Shown here piece by piece: positions 47,448-58,861 of a stretch of 64,000 nucleotides of DNA. The notes below the pieces were generated by a model that was not told the origin of the DNA, made no database searches, and worked only from the letters and a program-made list of their open reading frames with translations. Positions within the stretch are counted from its first letter, which is position 1; every line of letters begins with the position of its first letter. The position numbers and the translations under genes are program-made. Source of the DNA: Rhodocollybia butyracea (taxonomy: Eukaryota > Basidiomycota > Agaricomycetes > Agaricales > Omphalotaceae); the NCBI GenBank assembly GCA_015501585.1, contig JADNRY010000150.1, positions 1-64,000 of the forward strand, given 5' to 3'.

Positions 47448-48711
47448 TCGGCTACTCTAGTTGATATATGCTGATGGGATACTTAGTGTACTTGTTATTA
47501 TAGTACGGACAAGAGCGTGAACTTTGCCAATTCAGAGGCAGTTGACTAGTCTTGTTAAGATGAATGGACCATGTACAGGAGGATTCCAGGCTACATACAT
47601 TGTATCTCCAAATGGCAGCCTTCCACCCAAACTCAAGGATTCAAAAGAAAGACCCCTCTTTTTGTCAAATTGGCCCGACTTTTTCAGTTCAGAGGTACCT
47701 AGTGTTACCCTAACAAGTCACAACTACATCTTTACCGAAACACCAAACGCATAACTCAGAGTTTGTGTTGCTAGACAAAACAATATTATGAAACATCCAC
47801 CTGTTAGTGCCGACCAGATATGAGAGGCGATCGGATAACGTTGGCCGCTACACCATATAGGATTTGTAGTTCTGCAATGCAATAAAAAAAAAAGGATAAA
47901 CCGAACAAGGAAGATTACTTGGCACGGTCATCTGAACGCCGAGAGCAGCTTCCGAGGTTGGTATTCGGTGTGAAGACCATCGCTTACAGCAACTCTCCAT
48001 GTATATCGGAGAACCACTATGGATGCGCCCCAAGAGAGCCAAGTACTCGTGTGTTCCAATGGCAAAGATCCGCAAGTATGTGCTCTCGATATTCAGTGCC
48101 CCATGCCTCAAGCGCGCCTGTTCAGTGTTCCGTGCCTAAAGTAAATGGTTACAATATTAACCGTACAGCTGACAGCAGCTGCGCAGGCATCCTCGACTCC
48201 GAGTCTACAAGTTATAACTGCCACAGTCTGCTAGCCTGCCAGGGTAAGTGTGCTGAGGCTTAGCCGCGTATTCTTGAGAGTCAATTTTGGCCTGGGACAT
48301 ACATGGGGATGTTTCACGTAAAGGGTCTTCCGTGGAGTGGTATTTGGATGCGGCGGGATCAAGTAGCTCAAAGTGTTTAAACAAGCTTGACACTCAAATA
48401 ATACAAGCCTTCAGTTTTAACATTCTTCTTGAGTCTATTCTGCAGCATTTAGTGCTTAGTTGCAGCGAATAGTAAACTTTTTCTCACCCGCTCAAATTGT
48501 AATGTACTTCCTCCGTCGGATTAGGCTATCTCTGTATGACTTGATTGAATTTTTCAGAGAGAGATTGAAGTTGTATGGATAATGGTATCACACAGTTTTT
48601 TGACGCAGTTAGTAATGAGTGTTGGGTTCAAGGTTGTGCCTATAAGATTGAAGTGCAGTGTATGTATTGATTTATGCACTGCTGGAACAAACTCTAAACA
48701 ATTAATGAGAC
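47448..48711. other. no gene firmly supported
   Basis: A cysteine-containing open stretch at about 47.95-48.26 kb (with CPMPQARLFSVPC in one frame) could be an exon of a small secreted protein, but no start, signal peptide or consistent intron could be found. Nothing else is seen. Confidence 0.3.
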
Positions 48712-48830
48712 TACCCCTTGTTAAACCTCTATTGAAAAATGAAGCCGAGGTAAATACTCAAGGAGGGCTCTATAGGAATGCTCTTCAGGCAGCTCAGTGC
48801 TAACTGGGGGCATGAAACCATTTTCAGTCC
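48712..48830 (+). pseudogene. ankyrin-repeat fragment
   Basis: PLVKPLLKNEAEVNTQGGLYRNALQAA matches, codon by codon, the repeat unit of the NLR-ankyrin gene at 59-61.8 kb. The DNA then goes on in another frame with GGGCATGAAACCATTTTCAG (GHEAIVS). One repeat only, out of context and frameshifted. Confidence 0.75.
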
Positions 48831-49369
48831 TGCTCAGGCTATCGAACGGCGAAGACGGGCCGGGATACTTCACCTCTTCTTTTGCGCTTTCCCTGTATCA
48901 AGTACAAAGCAGGGGCTCTGGGGAATGAGAGGCGATCCCACAATGGAGTCAGGTGGTGTCATCCCCCTTGGATAACCATAATTCAGATCAGAACTGCGAC
49001 CTATGCGTCCACTGTCAGGTAAGGAAATATTATTCATGAATACATCTAGATCATCTCGAAGGATATATTTCACCGGAAGAGCATATTTCCAGTTCTTTGT
49101 TGTTTCTATCAAATATATTTTGTTCATTCAATGTTTACACCTTATAATAAAACTATCCTTTGAAAATTGATTTGATAACAAGAACCCGACTCCCGAGTGA
49201 GGAATTTGAGGCTAAACAAAAATGTATCATTTGGTAGTCATAAGTACTCCAAATATTCGATGATTCGATAGCCTATCTGCTTTACATATCAAAGAACCAG
49301 GCAATCAGAGTGCCTCCATTGGTTTCAAAGTCTCAGTACCTACGCGTAACGTTACTTGTATCTCCATAC

Positions 49370-49460
49370 AGTAGAGTCATCCCCCCATTCTGCCCCTTGC
49401 CTTGACATCTGCAAATGACACGCCAATACGTTAATCCTTGCATCCTCTGATATGGCTACG
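49370..49460 (-). pseudogene. C-terminal fragment of the 52.8 kb orphan gene
   Basis: Reads GTCATCCCCCCATTCT...CTTGACATCTGCA-AATGACACGCCAATAC, the same as the last 30 codons of the 52805-53389 gene with several changes. The rest of the gene is absent. Confidence 0.65.
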
Positions 49461-49679
49461 ACCATATGTGAAAAGAGAAAGAGGAGGAACATATACCTAT
49501 AACTTATCGTGAAATGTTACCGCGGTGGAGGTATACCGTCGGGTGGCACTCCTTCACATCCCTTAACTGCTTTTCGATCAGAAGCAGCAGTCTAGTTGTA
49601 AAGAATGAATAATCACTGAATAGCTACTAAGCTAAAAATGGTACAGTCATATTGAACAGAGCGAGCTCTGGTAGATTGC

Positions 49680-51609
49680 TCATTTGGACAACTTGTCAAC
49701 GTATGCTTGGAAACTTTTTCGCCAACGCACAACAAAGTAGTTCATTGTGTGCTCTATGCGATACTCATTGATCCTAAAAATATGGGCAGAAGTTAACCGC
49801 TGAGAAGGACCAAACGTAAAGGCGGAACATACATATCTTCGGTAGTGTGCATCTTCAAATCCAGTTTCCGAAAAATGTTCCCTAGGACCAGATATAACTC
49901 ACACCATGCGAGGCTTGGAAGTACTTAAGTTAGCATTTTGAAAATAAGTAACCAAGAATTTCATACTTGAGGCCAGGACTACAGAGGTTGTGAATCAGAA
50001 ATAGGCTTTTTTATTACAAGGAAGAAGAGATGCCTCACCAAATGCGAGGGCCTTTGGAAAACGGAGCAAGATCAAGCATCATTGTACTGATGTCTTCAAC
50101 CAACCACCGATCAGGGTTGAAGACATGCGGATCCGGAAACACGTCGGGGTTCATATGCAAGAAAATTGAGCTCATTCCAGCTATAGTCTATCAATTCCAT
50201 GAGCACGGCAGGCCGCAGAAAATTAGAGCAGCTCGAACATAACTCACACCAATAGGGAGCTTCAAGCCGCCTATTGAAGGAGTGGCAGGCCCTATAACAC
50301 GTGGAAGAGGTTGGATAATTCCAACAGCAAACCGAAGGGTTTCTTTGACAAATGCATTCTGTATAAGATTAACTAGTACTCAGTAACGTAAAGTGAGGAA
50401 TAACATACGAAATATGGTAATTTCTCTAGTGCAACAAAACTCATTGGTTCGTCCATATTTGGCCATGCATCGCAAAGTTCCTCAAAAAGCCTCCGATGAA
50501 TATCGGGATTCTTGAGAGCGTAGAATGTCCCAACTTGCGAAGCAGTTCCGGAAGTATGGCTACCAGCTGCCATGAGCACAAATGCTTCTTGGATGAGTGC
50601 TTCCCTAGGAAGAGACCCTTCATCCAGTAGGTGCCGATAAATCGTATCGTGATCAACACTTGAAAGTTTACTGGGATCACGAAGGATGTCGTCTACCTGA
50701 TTTTCGAAGGCGAACTTCAAGTTCAGATAGCCTCCAAATAAAGGCAAGAACATGGCGAGCTTTCTAGGAAGATGATTAACTATAAAGAGGGGTATAGCTG
50801 AAAAGAAATGCTGTAAGGCCCAGAAGATGTGGAAAGAGTCAACCACGCTTTGATTGAATGGATGATCAAAGCCTGGCGCGTCGAGAGTGTTGACAGAATC
50901 AGCAAAACAATACGATGTAATGACGTCCATAGTAAAAGAGCGATAGGCGGCCCCCATGTCAACACTTGACTCTGGAGAGGTGTGATGTTCATTCAGTATC
51001 GTCAGGAGTTTATTGACCTGATGGAAACGAGGTAAATAATAGTGATTTTAGTAAGGAATAGAACCTCACCTTTTGTTGGACTGAGTGCTCCATCGCCACC
51101 ACCGCTCGACGAGAGAACATTGGTGCCAAGTGGCCTCTGCGCGTTTTGGCTAGTGAAGGATCAACGAAGCCAACAGATGACTCGGCTGCATAGGGAACCA
51201 TGCCGTGGTAGAATTCACGATCTTTGACCAATGTGGACCCGTATGTGTAGATATCATGGTAAGCTTCCCTGTAATTAAAATGGAGCTACATAGGCCGCAA
51301 TTGGAAGAATGTTTGAGCGCAACCCATGGGGACTGACCATATTGGGACCGATTCTGACTGCCGGACCTGAAGAGGCAATAAGTGACTAGGACACTGAGAG
51401 AAAGAAATGAGCCCACCATATATCTTATGAAGTTTGTCGAGCTGGTAAACCAGGCCTCCGACTTTGACGACATTAAAGTACGACTGATATCCTTGTGTAA
51501 CCGCCGCCAAGAGTGGACCTGGATATTGGCGAAGTGGATGGAAAAAGAGTCGATACAGTGCTACAGCTGCAACGTATGGGAGCACACAATAGATGAGCAA
51601 GATATACAT
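49680..51609 (-). CDS. cytochrome P450, copy 2 (altered motifs)
   Basis: Duplicate of the P450 at 35-36.9 kb, ATG at 51609, TGA at 49680, same exon layout including the 12-nt heme micro-exon (49967-49978). Membrane anchor ILLIYCVLPYVAAVALYRLF, hinge HPLRQYPGPLLAAV, K-helix ETLR region and heme loop FSKGPRICPGLNLAW are kept. Two departures matter. The I-helix motif reads AAGSHTSG: His replaces the acidic residue that helps activate oxygen (codon at 50556-50558). The donor of the second intron, GT in copy 1, is GC at 51319-51320 in a poor context (GCGCTC). The gene may be losing function, or may use another donor and have changed chemistry. The rest of the frame is open. Confidence 0.72.
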
Positions 51610-52472
51610 CAATAAGATGGTTGGTAATTAGGTCGTAGCGTGTCCTTTTAAAATGTTTGTACTTTGGCTCAGACAGCCTGGGTACCGCATCTCTCCGCTT
51701 CATAGTGAACGTAATGTTTTGTATTTGAACTTCGGGAAATTCCGAGGTATTTCCTTCAATGGAGGCTTTGACTATGGCATCACCTTTGAAGGGCATCTGG
51801 CTAGGGGGAATGCGGATCTCATTTGAGCAAAATGAACGGCCTCCCGCGGGTCAGCTCCCCGTTGATTCCGGATACCTAAAAGCAGGCTAAATTTTGGGAT
51901 TTGCGTAATTAAGCACTCAAGAGAAAGGAATAGCCCTCTTAAGCTGTACTCAGTCCGCCGTTCAATTCCTTTCAGTTTAGAGTTCAGATGGAGATTCAGA
52001 CCTTGTGATCTCCAGCATGAAATACCGAAACATAAATATGAGGATGGAAACCCCAGACATTGCTGTTCTGGTTATTCAACCATTTTCAACTATGCTCAGG
52101 ACGCTTCAGGACGTTTAGCCTGTATACAGGGTTAAAGCTGCTAAATACCGACACCATAAACAGCATCGCGCATCCGGATCTTTACTCGGACTTACCACTG
52201 CATCCTGAAGCTTGACTTGAAGACTTGCAGACTATTGAATTTCCGCTGGCATTCAATTTGAATCAGATGAAGCGTGGCAATGTTGTTAGAAGTATACACT
52301 GCTGTGTTCGGCAAGGCTCTCATGACCGTAGTCTTCTCATTCTCACGATTTACACCCAAGATATCAGTCAAAAATTTCCTATTGGAAGTAACTACAACTA
52401 TATTTTTTGCCAGCCTGTACTCCATTTGCAAGATTCTATATTTATAGAAGACCTGGTTCTTTGTTGCCCCAT

Positions 52473-52800
52473 TGGGCGGAAGAGAGTACATTACCCATGC
52501 AATTGGGACGATGGATGAAGAGAGGGGTGCGGACAACGTGCTTATACTTATATGCCAATACAAAGCCAGCGCTTCGTTGTGACAAGCATTATTCTAGACC
52601 TCTTGATTGCCTCTTGAAGGATGTACAAGAGCCTAGGCCATTAAACGAAACCATAGATGAATTAGGCAGTATGCCCTTACGCTAGATGTGCTTGATATGA
52701 CATGTAGCCAGTCTAAAAAGCCCGTGAATGCTCAAGACTGAACATCAAGCATGCAAAGGAGAGTATACATGTCTCGTTACTTGTACTTATCTCTGAACCA
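52473..52800. repeat. direct repeat, left copy, flanking the orphan gene
   Basis: GAAGAGAGTACATT..CCCATG, GGGACGATGGATGAAGAGAG, TGCGGACAACGTG and TGACAAGCATTATT recur at 53563-53830, and the gene at 52805-53389 lies between the two. The left copy joins the end of the P450 duplication block. Confidence 0.7.
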
Positions 52801-52804
52801 GAAG

Positions 52805-53389
52805 TCATCCCCCCATTCTACCACGTGCCTCGATATCTGCGGATGACACGCCAATACCAAGTTTAACCCTTTCATCCTCAGTTAAGCCTCCCCGCTCCCC
52901 ATCGACCCCATCCACGACTTTCTTCCCCAAATACCAAACCCCATCTACCTGCGGATTATCAAAGTAGTGCAGCATAACAGAAATATAATGATTCCCGTTA
53001 CTATCCACGGGAGTAACCACATCGATCGCATGGTTAACTTTTCCCAGATACCAATTCGGGGGAACCATCGTGTGGAAGTCAAATTTTCGCAAATTTGGGC
53101 GTGTGCGTGCTAGTTCGGCGGGACTGAGGCGAGAGGGACCAGGGGGGTGGAAACCTGTGAAGCTTCCTGTTAGCTGGCCTCGTTCGTATGTTCCTTCGAT
53201 GGTGTCCCATGATGGGAGCGTATTGTGGGGAACTGATAAGGTAATGTGACCCGGGTTCGAGAGCGTCATTTGGAGGTTATAGTCATCCTCGTCGTGCATG
53301 GCCACGATGACGTATTTTCCGAGGATATTTTCGATGGAAAGCTCCGTTTCGAGGTAGGGCTGGACAAGGTTCAAGGTGAGTGAAGACAT
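52805..53389 (-). CDS. orphan 194-residue protein
   Basis: One uninterrupted frame, MSSLTLNLVQPYLETELS to ADIEARGRMGG. No signal peptide and no membrane span. The sequence alternates short beta-like segments (LGKYVIVAMHDEDDYNLQM, HITLSVPHNTLPSWDTIEG) with a WYLGKVNHAIDVVTP and VWYLGKKVVDG pair that look like a repeated motif. A hydrophilic DGERGGLTEDER stretch precedes the end. I do not recognise the family; a small beta-barrel (lipocalin-like) fold is only a guess. Two decayed relatives (49.4 and 62.3-62.6 kb) show that this gene has been copied locally more than once, and this is the only intact copy. Confidence 0.7.
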   Translation of the reverse strand: MSSLTLNLVQPYLETELSIENILGKYVIVAMHDEDDYNLQMTLSNPGHITLSVPHNTLPSWDTIEGTYERGQLTGSFTGFHPPGPSRLSPAELARTRPNLRKFDFHTMVPPNWYLGKVNHAIDVVTPVDSNGNHYISVMLHYFDNPQVDGVWYLGKKVVDGVDGERGGLTEDERVKLGIGVSSADIEARGRMGG

Positions 53390-53562
53390 AGGGTGGTAGT
53401 AAGGTGCGAGGCTTTATCTTACTTGCCAAATCCAATTCCTCTGCTCTTTTGCGTCCCACCACTTGGGGTGATGCCCTCCCATCCCTGCGTATGGGTAAAA
53501 CTTGATTTCGGGAGACTCGGGTCTGGAGCTGGTTGTTTCAGGAGGCTCGCTGCCCCATTTGG

Positions 53563-53830
53563 CAGAAGAGAGTACATTTCCCATGGAAGTGGGACGATGG
53601 ATGAAGAGAGGTGTGCGGACAACGTGTTTACACCTACTTATATACCAATACAAAGCCGGCGCTTCAATGTGACAAGCATTATTATGTATGAGACCTCGAG
53701 GATGGTCATTACACGAAACCTTAGATGAATTACGCAGTGTCAGCAGGGTATGCCCTCACAGGCGTGCTTGATATGAACATGTAGCCAGTCTAAAAAGCCT
53801 GTGAATGCCCAAGACCGAACATCAAGCATG
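53563..53830. repeat. direct repeat, right copy, flanking the orphan gene
   Basis: Partner of 52473-52800 (see there). The sequence after it, to about 54.5 kb, is related to 62.8-63.48 kb. Confidence 0.7.
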
Positions 53831-54522
53831 CGGTGGAGAGTTTGAGATACGCTGATGTAGGTTACGAATGAACATTACCTCTGACCAAGCGCATCTACGT
53901 TGAAACGTCTTCGTCAAGCATCTTGTCACAACCGGTACTATCATAATCTCACTATCCTTATCTCGATGACCCCTGTTGTGTCTCCGTCCTTCTAAGTCGA
54001 TCAAAATCTAACACAAGAGATGATGATGGACCAGACTCAAAGAGGAGTCGAGGATGAGCAGAAGTTTTATTATCATAAAGAATTATTATTGAAGATGATG
54101 AGAAGGAGGAGAACGCACCTTCGCTCACCGTCGACCGCACAGATCTAAATTCAAAAAGAGCGGCATCCAGCAAACGGGATTGTCACCAATAGCATTGGCC
54201 AAAGCCCTTTCGAAGAGATTGGTTCACATGTAGAAAGAAGACTGACTGAGGAGACTCTGAATCTCATGCGCTGCGTAAACCTCAGTCAACCAAACCCACG
54301 ATACTTATCCCAGATAGGAGCGGCCAATAGAGCGGAATGGAACAGGGGGGAACCGACGAACTCCAGCTCTTCATTGTTTCGATCGATTAGGAGTCTCAAT
54401 ACTCAGAAAATAAATTAGAAAACTCACAGTTTTTCGTTCAAGAAGGAGCTTCATATGACACAAGGCTCTGTATGCAAAATAATTCTCCTCACGGATCTAT
54501 TGGGAAGGGCGACACACCACTA

Positions 54523-54640
54523 CTTGCAGTTAGCCGCTCCGTGGGCTTGAGCAAGGGTAGCACCACAAAGCTTCGAAAACGCAACGGAGCATCCAGACGT
54601 ACAGTCGTTCTTTACAGAGCAGGACCTGTATGTGGTAAGT
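54523..54640 (-). pseudogene. fragment of a cysteine-rich secreted protein gene
   Basis: CSVKNDCTSGCSVAFSKLCG and ATLAQAHGAANC match the C-terminal exon of the 63.48-64.0 kb gene (CSVNNDCVSGCCVASSKLCG). One cysteine of the CC pair is changed to Ser, and the upstream exons are missing. Confidence 0.7.
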
Positions 54641-55973
54641 AGCGGCGGGAACCTTGCCAATGAACCCATTAAAACTTTGGAACCGTTGGGTTTCAGAGTG
54701 GGCTGACTCGGAGTCTGGAGAGTAAACCTATTCCCATACAAATGGATGCTTTGCAATCATCCACGCTCATTTAACGCACCCTACAACAATCCGGATACAC
54801 ACGCTCCTCTTCCCGGTCTTGCAGTGGAACACAACCTGCGCGGATTAAGACGAAATGGTAATAACAAAATGGTGACAAATGCACATTTGCAGATGCTGGG
54901 TCGCGGCGTCGAAGTCGATATATATGAGGACCGGATCCACCACCACATAGCAGTATCTGGACACCATCTGTTCTTTAATTTGAACATCCACGACGTAATC
55001 GATAATCGATTTAAATTTATCACTTGTTGCAAGTCGGGGCGTGGAGCTCTTCACAGGAATTACGGCTTGAAGTGGGGATGACGTCGATGACAGGTGGTGA
55101 CTAGTGACTGGTGACCGGTTGACCTTCCACTAGTGACTAAACACCGCCGACCAGTCAGAGCAAACCAAGGACAGTATCAGGCTCACCAAAGCTGCATGAT
55201 GGACTTGGTCCGGCACGAAACTATACATAACACGCCGCACTTTCCGTGAGTGTACGCATGGAGATCTAGAGAAGCCAATTACAAGTACTCGAAGTCAAGT
55301 ACTCGCATCTGACAGCTTCCCACACAGCAATTAATACAGCTCCCATCTGATAAGGATATAGCTACATACAAACGGCTGCCATACGGCGGTCCATTTGTAT
55401 TTTTAGAAGTATTTGCTGACGCCAGGCTCCAATCAAGTCCACAGCTGTTGGCTGATTTAGCTGTGACAGATACATGTTGAGGATTGCTGACTTGCTCAGA
55501 CGGTGGAATGTCAAAAATTCTGGGCTAGAATGAGGTCTAGGTCGTGGCCCTGACATTAGCGATCTACTCGATAGAATCGCCGCTGGCGGAATTTTTACTC
55601 GTACTCTGTACTGTGCTCACTCACGCGAACGTAGAGATAGCAAGGACGTTGCTCCATTTAAACTCCGGCTTGACAGTCCGCGGAGAAAAGGTTCCACAGG
55701 ACCACAGCACGAAAAGGTTCCACAGCACATACTTAAACTCAATCAAGATCAACTGTCAGAAATAAGCGCACAGGAAGATACAAAAGCCAAACCAGTTGCA
55801 TATCATGAATGCCCACCCCGTTGTCATGAGTGCAGACACTACGTGAGTGCAAGTTAAAATGATTCAAAGATTATACTGAAATATGAGACAAGGCAATCTC
55901 AAACTGTGAACCAGCCCAAGTGAGTGCTTGCAGTCGCCTTGTTTGGGGTTAACAATGATGGCCCTTGTTAAGC
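54641..55973. other. intergenic, no gene seen
   Basis: Open frames of up to 111 codons lack any recognisable motif. A GTGACTAGTGACTGGTGACC-like mini-repeat lies at about 55.10-55.14 kb. Confidence 0.4.
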
Positions 55974-57407
55974 ATGTTTACAAGTGCTTCAGATATCACG
56001 TTTAGTGATAGTCAGTTTCAAGTTGCAAACAACATTACAAACAACATTACAAACAATCATATATGTAAGATCAACCTTCCACTGCTCCCCAACTTGGATA
56101 CTCAACCGACTGAAACTATTAAAGCAAGTGATATGAAAATCAAGATCTACAATTGGCTTGGAGCACCTGATTTCTCGGTGAACTTTGTGAGAGCTGCTGA
56201 CAAGAAAACAGATGGTACCGGCCAGTGGATTCTTGAACATTCCATGTACAAAAACTGGAAACAAACAGAGGCTTCAAATATATTGTGGATTCAGGGCAAA
56301 GGTAGGAGCTTGGAATTTACTACATGGTTGGAAGGTGGCTCACCCTCTATATAATTCACAGCCGGATCAGGGAAAACATTTCTGTCGTAAGTTTACTTGG
56401 CTCCTTTCTCAGTTGGCTAATTAACTTATCCATTGACAGCACAACTATCATCCAGGATCTACAGAAAACTGCTCCCAATAATGTATGGTGTCATTACTTT
56501 GATACTCGTGACAATACTGGCATGAAATCAAAGTGGCGAGGCCTGTTGTAGTCCCTTGTACAGCAGGTTGGAATCACTGCAGATGGAATAGTACATTCTG
56601 ATCTTCAAGATCTGTTTGCTACTAAATGCAAACAAGGCCAGACACAACCTATTATTCATGATCTGGAGGAAGTTCTCAGAACTATCCTGACCAATGTTGG
56701 GCCCGGATACATAATCCTGGATGCTATGGATGAGTGTGAGCTTGAGGGGAAATCTGAGGTCTATGAGTGGTTGGATAGGATTCGAGGCTTTTCCAATTTG
56801 CATTTGGCCATTACAAGCCGGGATCACGTGGAGCAGAACTTGGTCGGAGCTTCCCATCAAATTTTCCTTGATGACTCGGGGATTGATCAGGATATAGCTA
56901 TTCATCTTGATAGAAAAATTCAGAAATTTCCCTTCAAAGAAAAATTGCAAGGCGAGATTAAGGATTCCTTAATGGCACAGGCCCAGGGGCAGTAAGTTTA
57001 AACTGATTATTACTTTGAGTCTTTTTATGGCTAATACATCTTAGGTTCAGGTGGGTAGACTGTCAGCTCAATATTTTGCAAAAATGTGGTACTCCACGCT
57101 CCATTCGGAAAGCTTTGCAAAACTTACCCAAGGACTTGGAAGAAACATATACAATGGCTTTAGAAAAAAGCATGTGAGGGCCATGATGCAGACAGTGCTT
57201 ATTCTATTCTGCTTTGGCTCACTTATGCATATGAGCCACTGAGCATTCAGCAAATCAGTACAATCCTTGCCATTGATTTGGATAAGGAGAGCATTGATGA
57301 AGAGGGTCAAATGGAGCTCAAGTTAGAATTAATCATTGACTCAAACTTGGTTACGGTGGATCAAAGCCATACAGTGCTGCTTGCACATGCATCTGTCAAG
57401 GAATTTC

Positions 57408-57573
57408 TGTTGGATATTTATCCTGGGCTGCTCAATCGAGGCTGTGGACAAACACATATATACAAATGATGTGTAACTACAACCCTTGATAACAATCTAA
57501 TAGTAGTCTTGAACCGCCATCTCAGAGCCATCTCAGAGCCATCTAAGAGTCTAGGAGTCTTCATTAACCAACA
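57408..57573 (+). repeat. 5' LTR of copia element
   Basis: 166 bp, TGTTGGATATTTATCC to TTCATTAACCAACA, no difference seen from the 3' LTR. Confidence 0.92.
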
Positions 57574-57585
57574 GGTTATGGGCCC
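57574..57585 (+). other. primer binding site (initiator tRNA-Met, anticodon side)
   Basis: GGTTATGGGCCC directly after the 5' LTR is complementary to the anticodon stem-loop side of initiator tRNA-Met, the half-tRNA priming known for Drosophila copia and relatives. Confidence 0.7.
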
Positions 57586-57714
57586 CGTGTCCACACTATA
57601 CATCTAGGAGTTTTATTCATCATCTAGGAGCTTTACTTTTCACCCAATCACTCAATCTCACTCATTTCATCATCCCATCCCCAATCCCTTTTCAACGACT
57701 CATATTCATTCACT

Positions 57715-58782
57715 ATGGCCACACTTTCAGCTCTTCTTAATCTTGGAAGGAACATTCCCCTACTTTCCACTACAAATGCTGATGACTGGAGCAACTGGAA
57801 AGAGGATGTTCTGCAAATGGTGCTTAGTGCAGATGGTCAGAGCGCCAAGATTGCCACAGGGTTGACTTCACGTCCATCAGAGGCTGCTGATGCCAAGGAA
57901 TGGGATCGACTCAACTCACAGGCTGCGTCCATCATTAAATCCCTCACTAATCGAGACTGCCGAAACATCTACAAGGATAAGACAAATGCTTCTGAAATCT
58001 GGAGTGCACTTGTCTCCTATTTTGAAAAATCATCATTTTCCTCACGTTCAGCTACACGTGCTGCCTATCACCGCATTACGCATGATCCGCTTAAACCAAC
58101 CAAAGTCTATCTTGATGCTTTGGATGATATGCGTGCTCGTCTTCAGGCACTACTCCCTTCCGGTGAAACAATCTCTGATAGTTATCACAAGGATATCATG
58201 CTCCAGAACCTTCATTCATCATTCGAGGCCTGGAAAACATCTCTTCTCACCCAACCTACTGGCGAGCCCAATCTTAAAACCTGCCGCACTGTTCTTGAGA
58301 GTGCTATGGTTTCATTTGACCCTGAGAAGAGAGCCGATGAAATTTTAGATGGGATTAATAACCCGTCTGAACCATCCTCCTGTGTAGAGGCTGCTCATGC
58401 TTATGCTACAGCTTTCCGAAAGGGAAGTAAAGGAGGAAGTCGGAATGGATCTGGTACTAGGGAAAGTTTTAGTGGTAGAGGGGGAGGAAGAGGGGGAGCT
58501 TCCAATGGAAGCGGCCATGAAGATGGACAAGGATTTATAGACAGTCGCGGAAATCGCTGGTGCAATATGTCTATGGATGGCTGTCACCGTTGTGGAGGTA
58601 TGTCGCACAAGGCTTCTAACTGTGTCAAGGACATGCCAGAGGAAGTCAAGCACTGGTGTCTTAACCGCACATATGACACTGCGCACATCACTCACAATCC
58701 TCCCAATAACATCTCTTCACATTTCATTGCTCCTATTGATACTTATGGTTTTTTCTGCTCATCCTACTTGTCCACCCTTTGA
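57715..58782 (+). CDS. gag: copia-type Gag polyprotein (355 aa)
   Basis: The frame runs from ATG at 57715 to TGA at 58782 without a break. Residues 20-250 carry the copia gag (UBN2-type) pattern: WSNWKEDVLQMVLSADGQSA, IWSALVSYFEKSSFSSRSAT and DALDDMRARLQALLPSGETI. A Gly/Ser/Arg-rich linker follows, then a CCHC zinc knuckle CHRCGGMSHKASNC (residues 290-303). The protein would form the capsid and bind the element's RNA. Normally pol follows in the same frame; here the frame stops after a short tail and the polypurine tract comes next, so pol has been lost. Confidence 0.9.
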   Translation: MATLSALLNLGRNIPLLSTTNADDWSNWKEDVLQMVLSADGQSAKIATGLTSRPSEAADAKEWDRLNSQAASIIKSLTNRDCRNIYKDKTNASEIWSALVSYFEKSSFSSRSATRAAYHRITHDPLKPTKVYLDALDDMRARLQALLPSGETISDSYHKDIMLQNLHSSFEAWKTSLLTQPTGEPNLKTCRTVLESAMVSFDPEKRADEILDGINNPSEPSSCVEAAHAYATAFRKGSKGGSRNGSGTRESFSGRGGGRGGASNGSGHEDGQGFIDSRGNRWCNMSMDGCHRCGGMSHKASNCVKDMPEEVKHWCLNRTYDTAHITHNPPNNISSHFIAPIDTYGFFCSSYLSTL

Positions 58783-58851
58783 AGAGGAGGAGTATATTGA
58801 TTTTCATGCTTGATTATATTTATAGCTTAGGGGGAGCTCTCTTTGTTTCGC

Positions 58852-58861
58852 AGAGGGGGAG
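58852..58861 (+). other. polypurine tract
   Basis: AGAGGGGGAG directly in front of the 3' LTR, the usual primer for plus-strand DNA synthesis. A second GGGGGAG lies about 30 bp upstream. Confidence 0.75.

Noticed and set aside
47919..48263. Small cysteine-rich secreted protein
   Set aside because: Cysteines occur in two frames, no signal peptide or start fits, and no intron with acceptable ends joins them.
55085..55150. GGTGACTAGTGACTGGTGACC mini-repeat as an origin or regulatory array
   Set aside because: Short imperfect repeats only, and no neighbouring signal to support a function.
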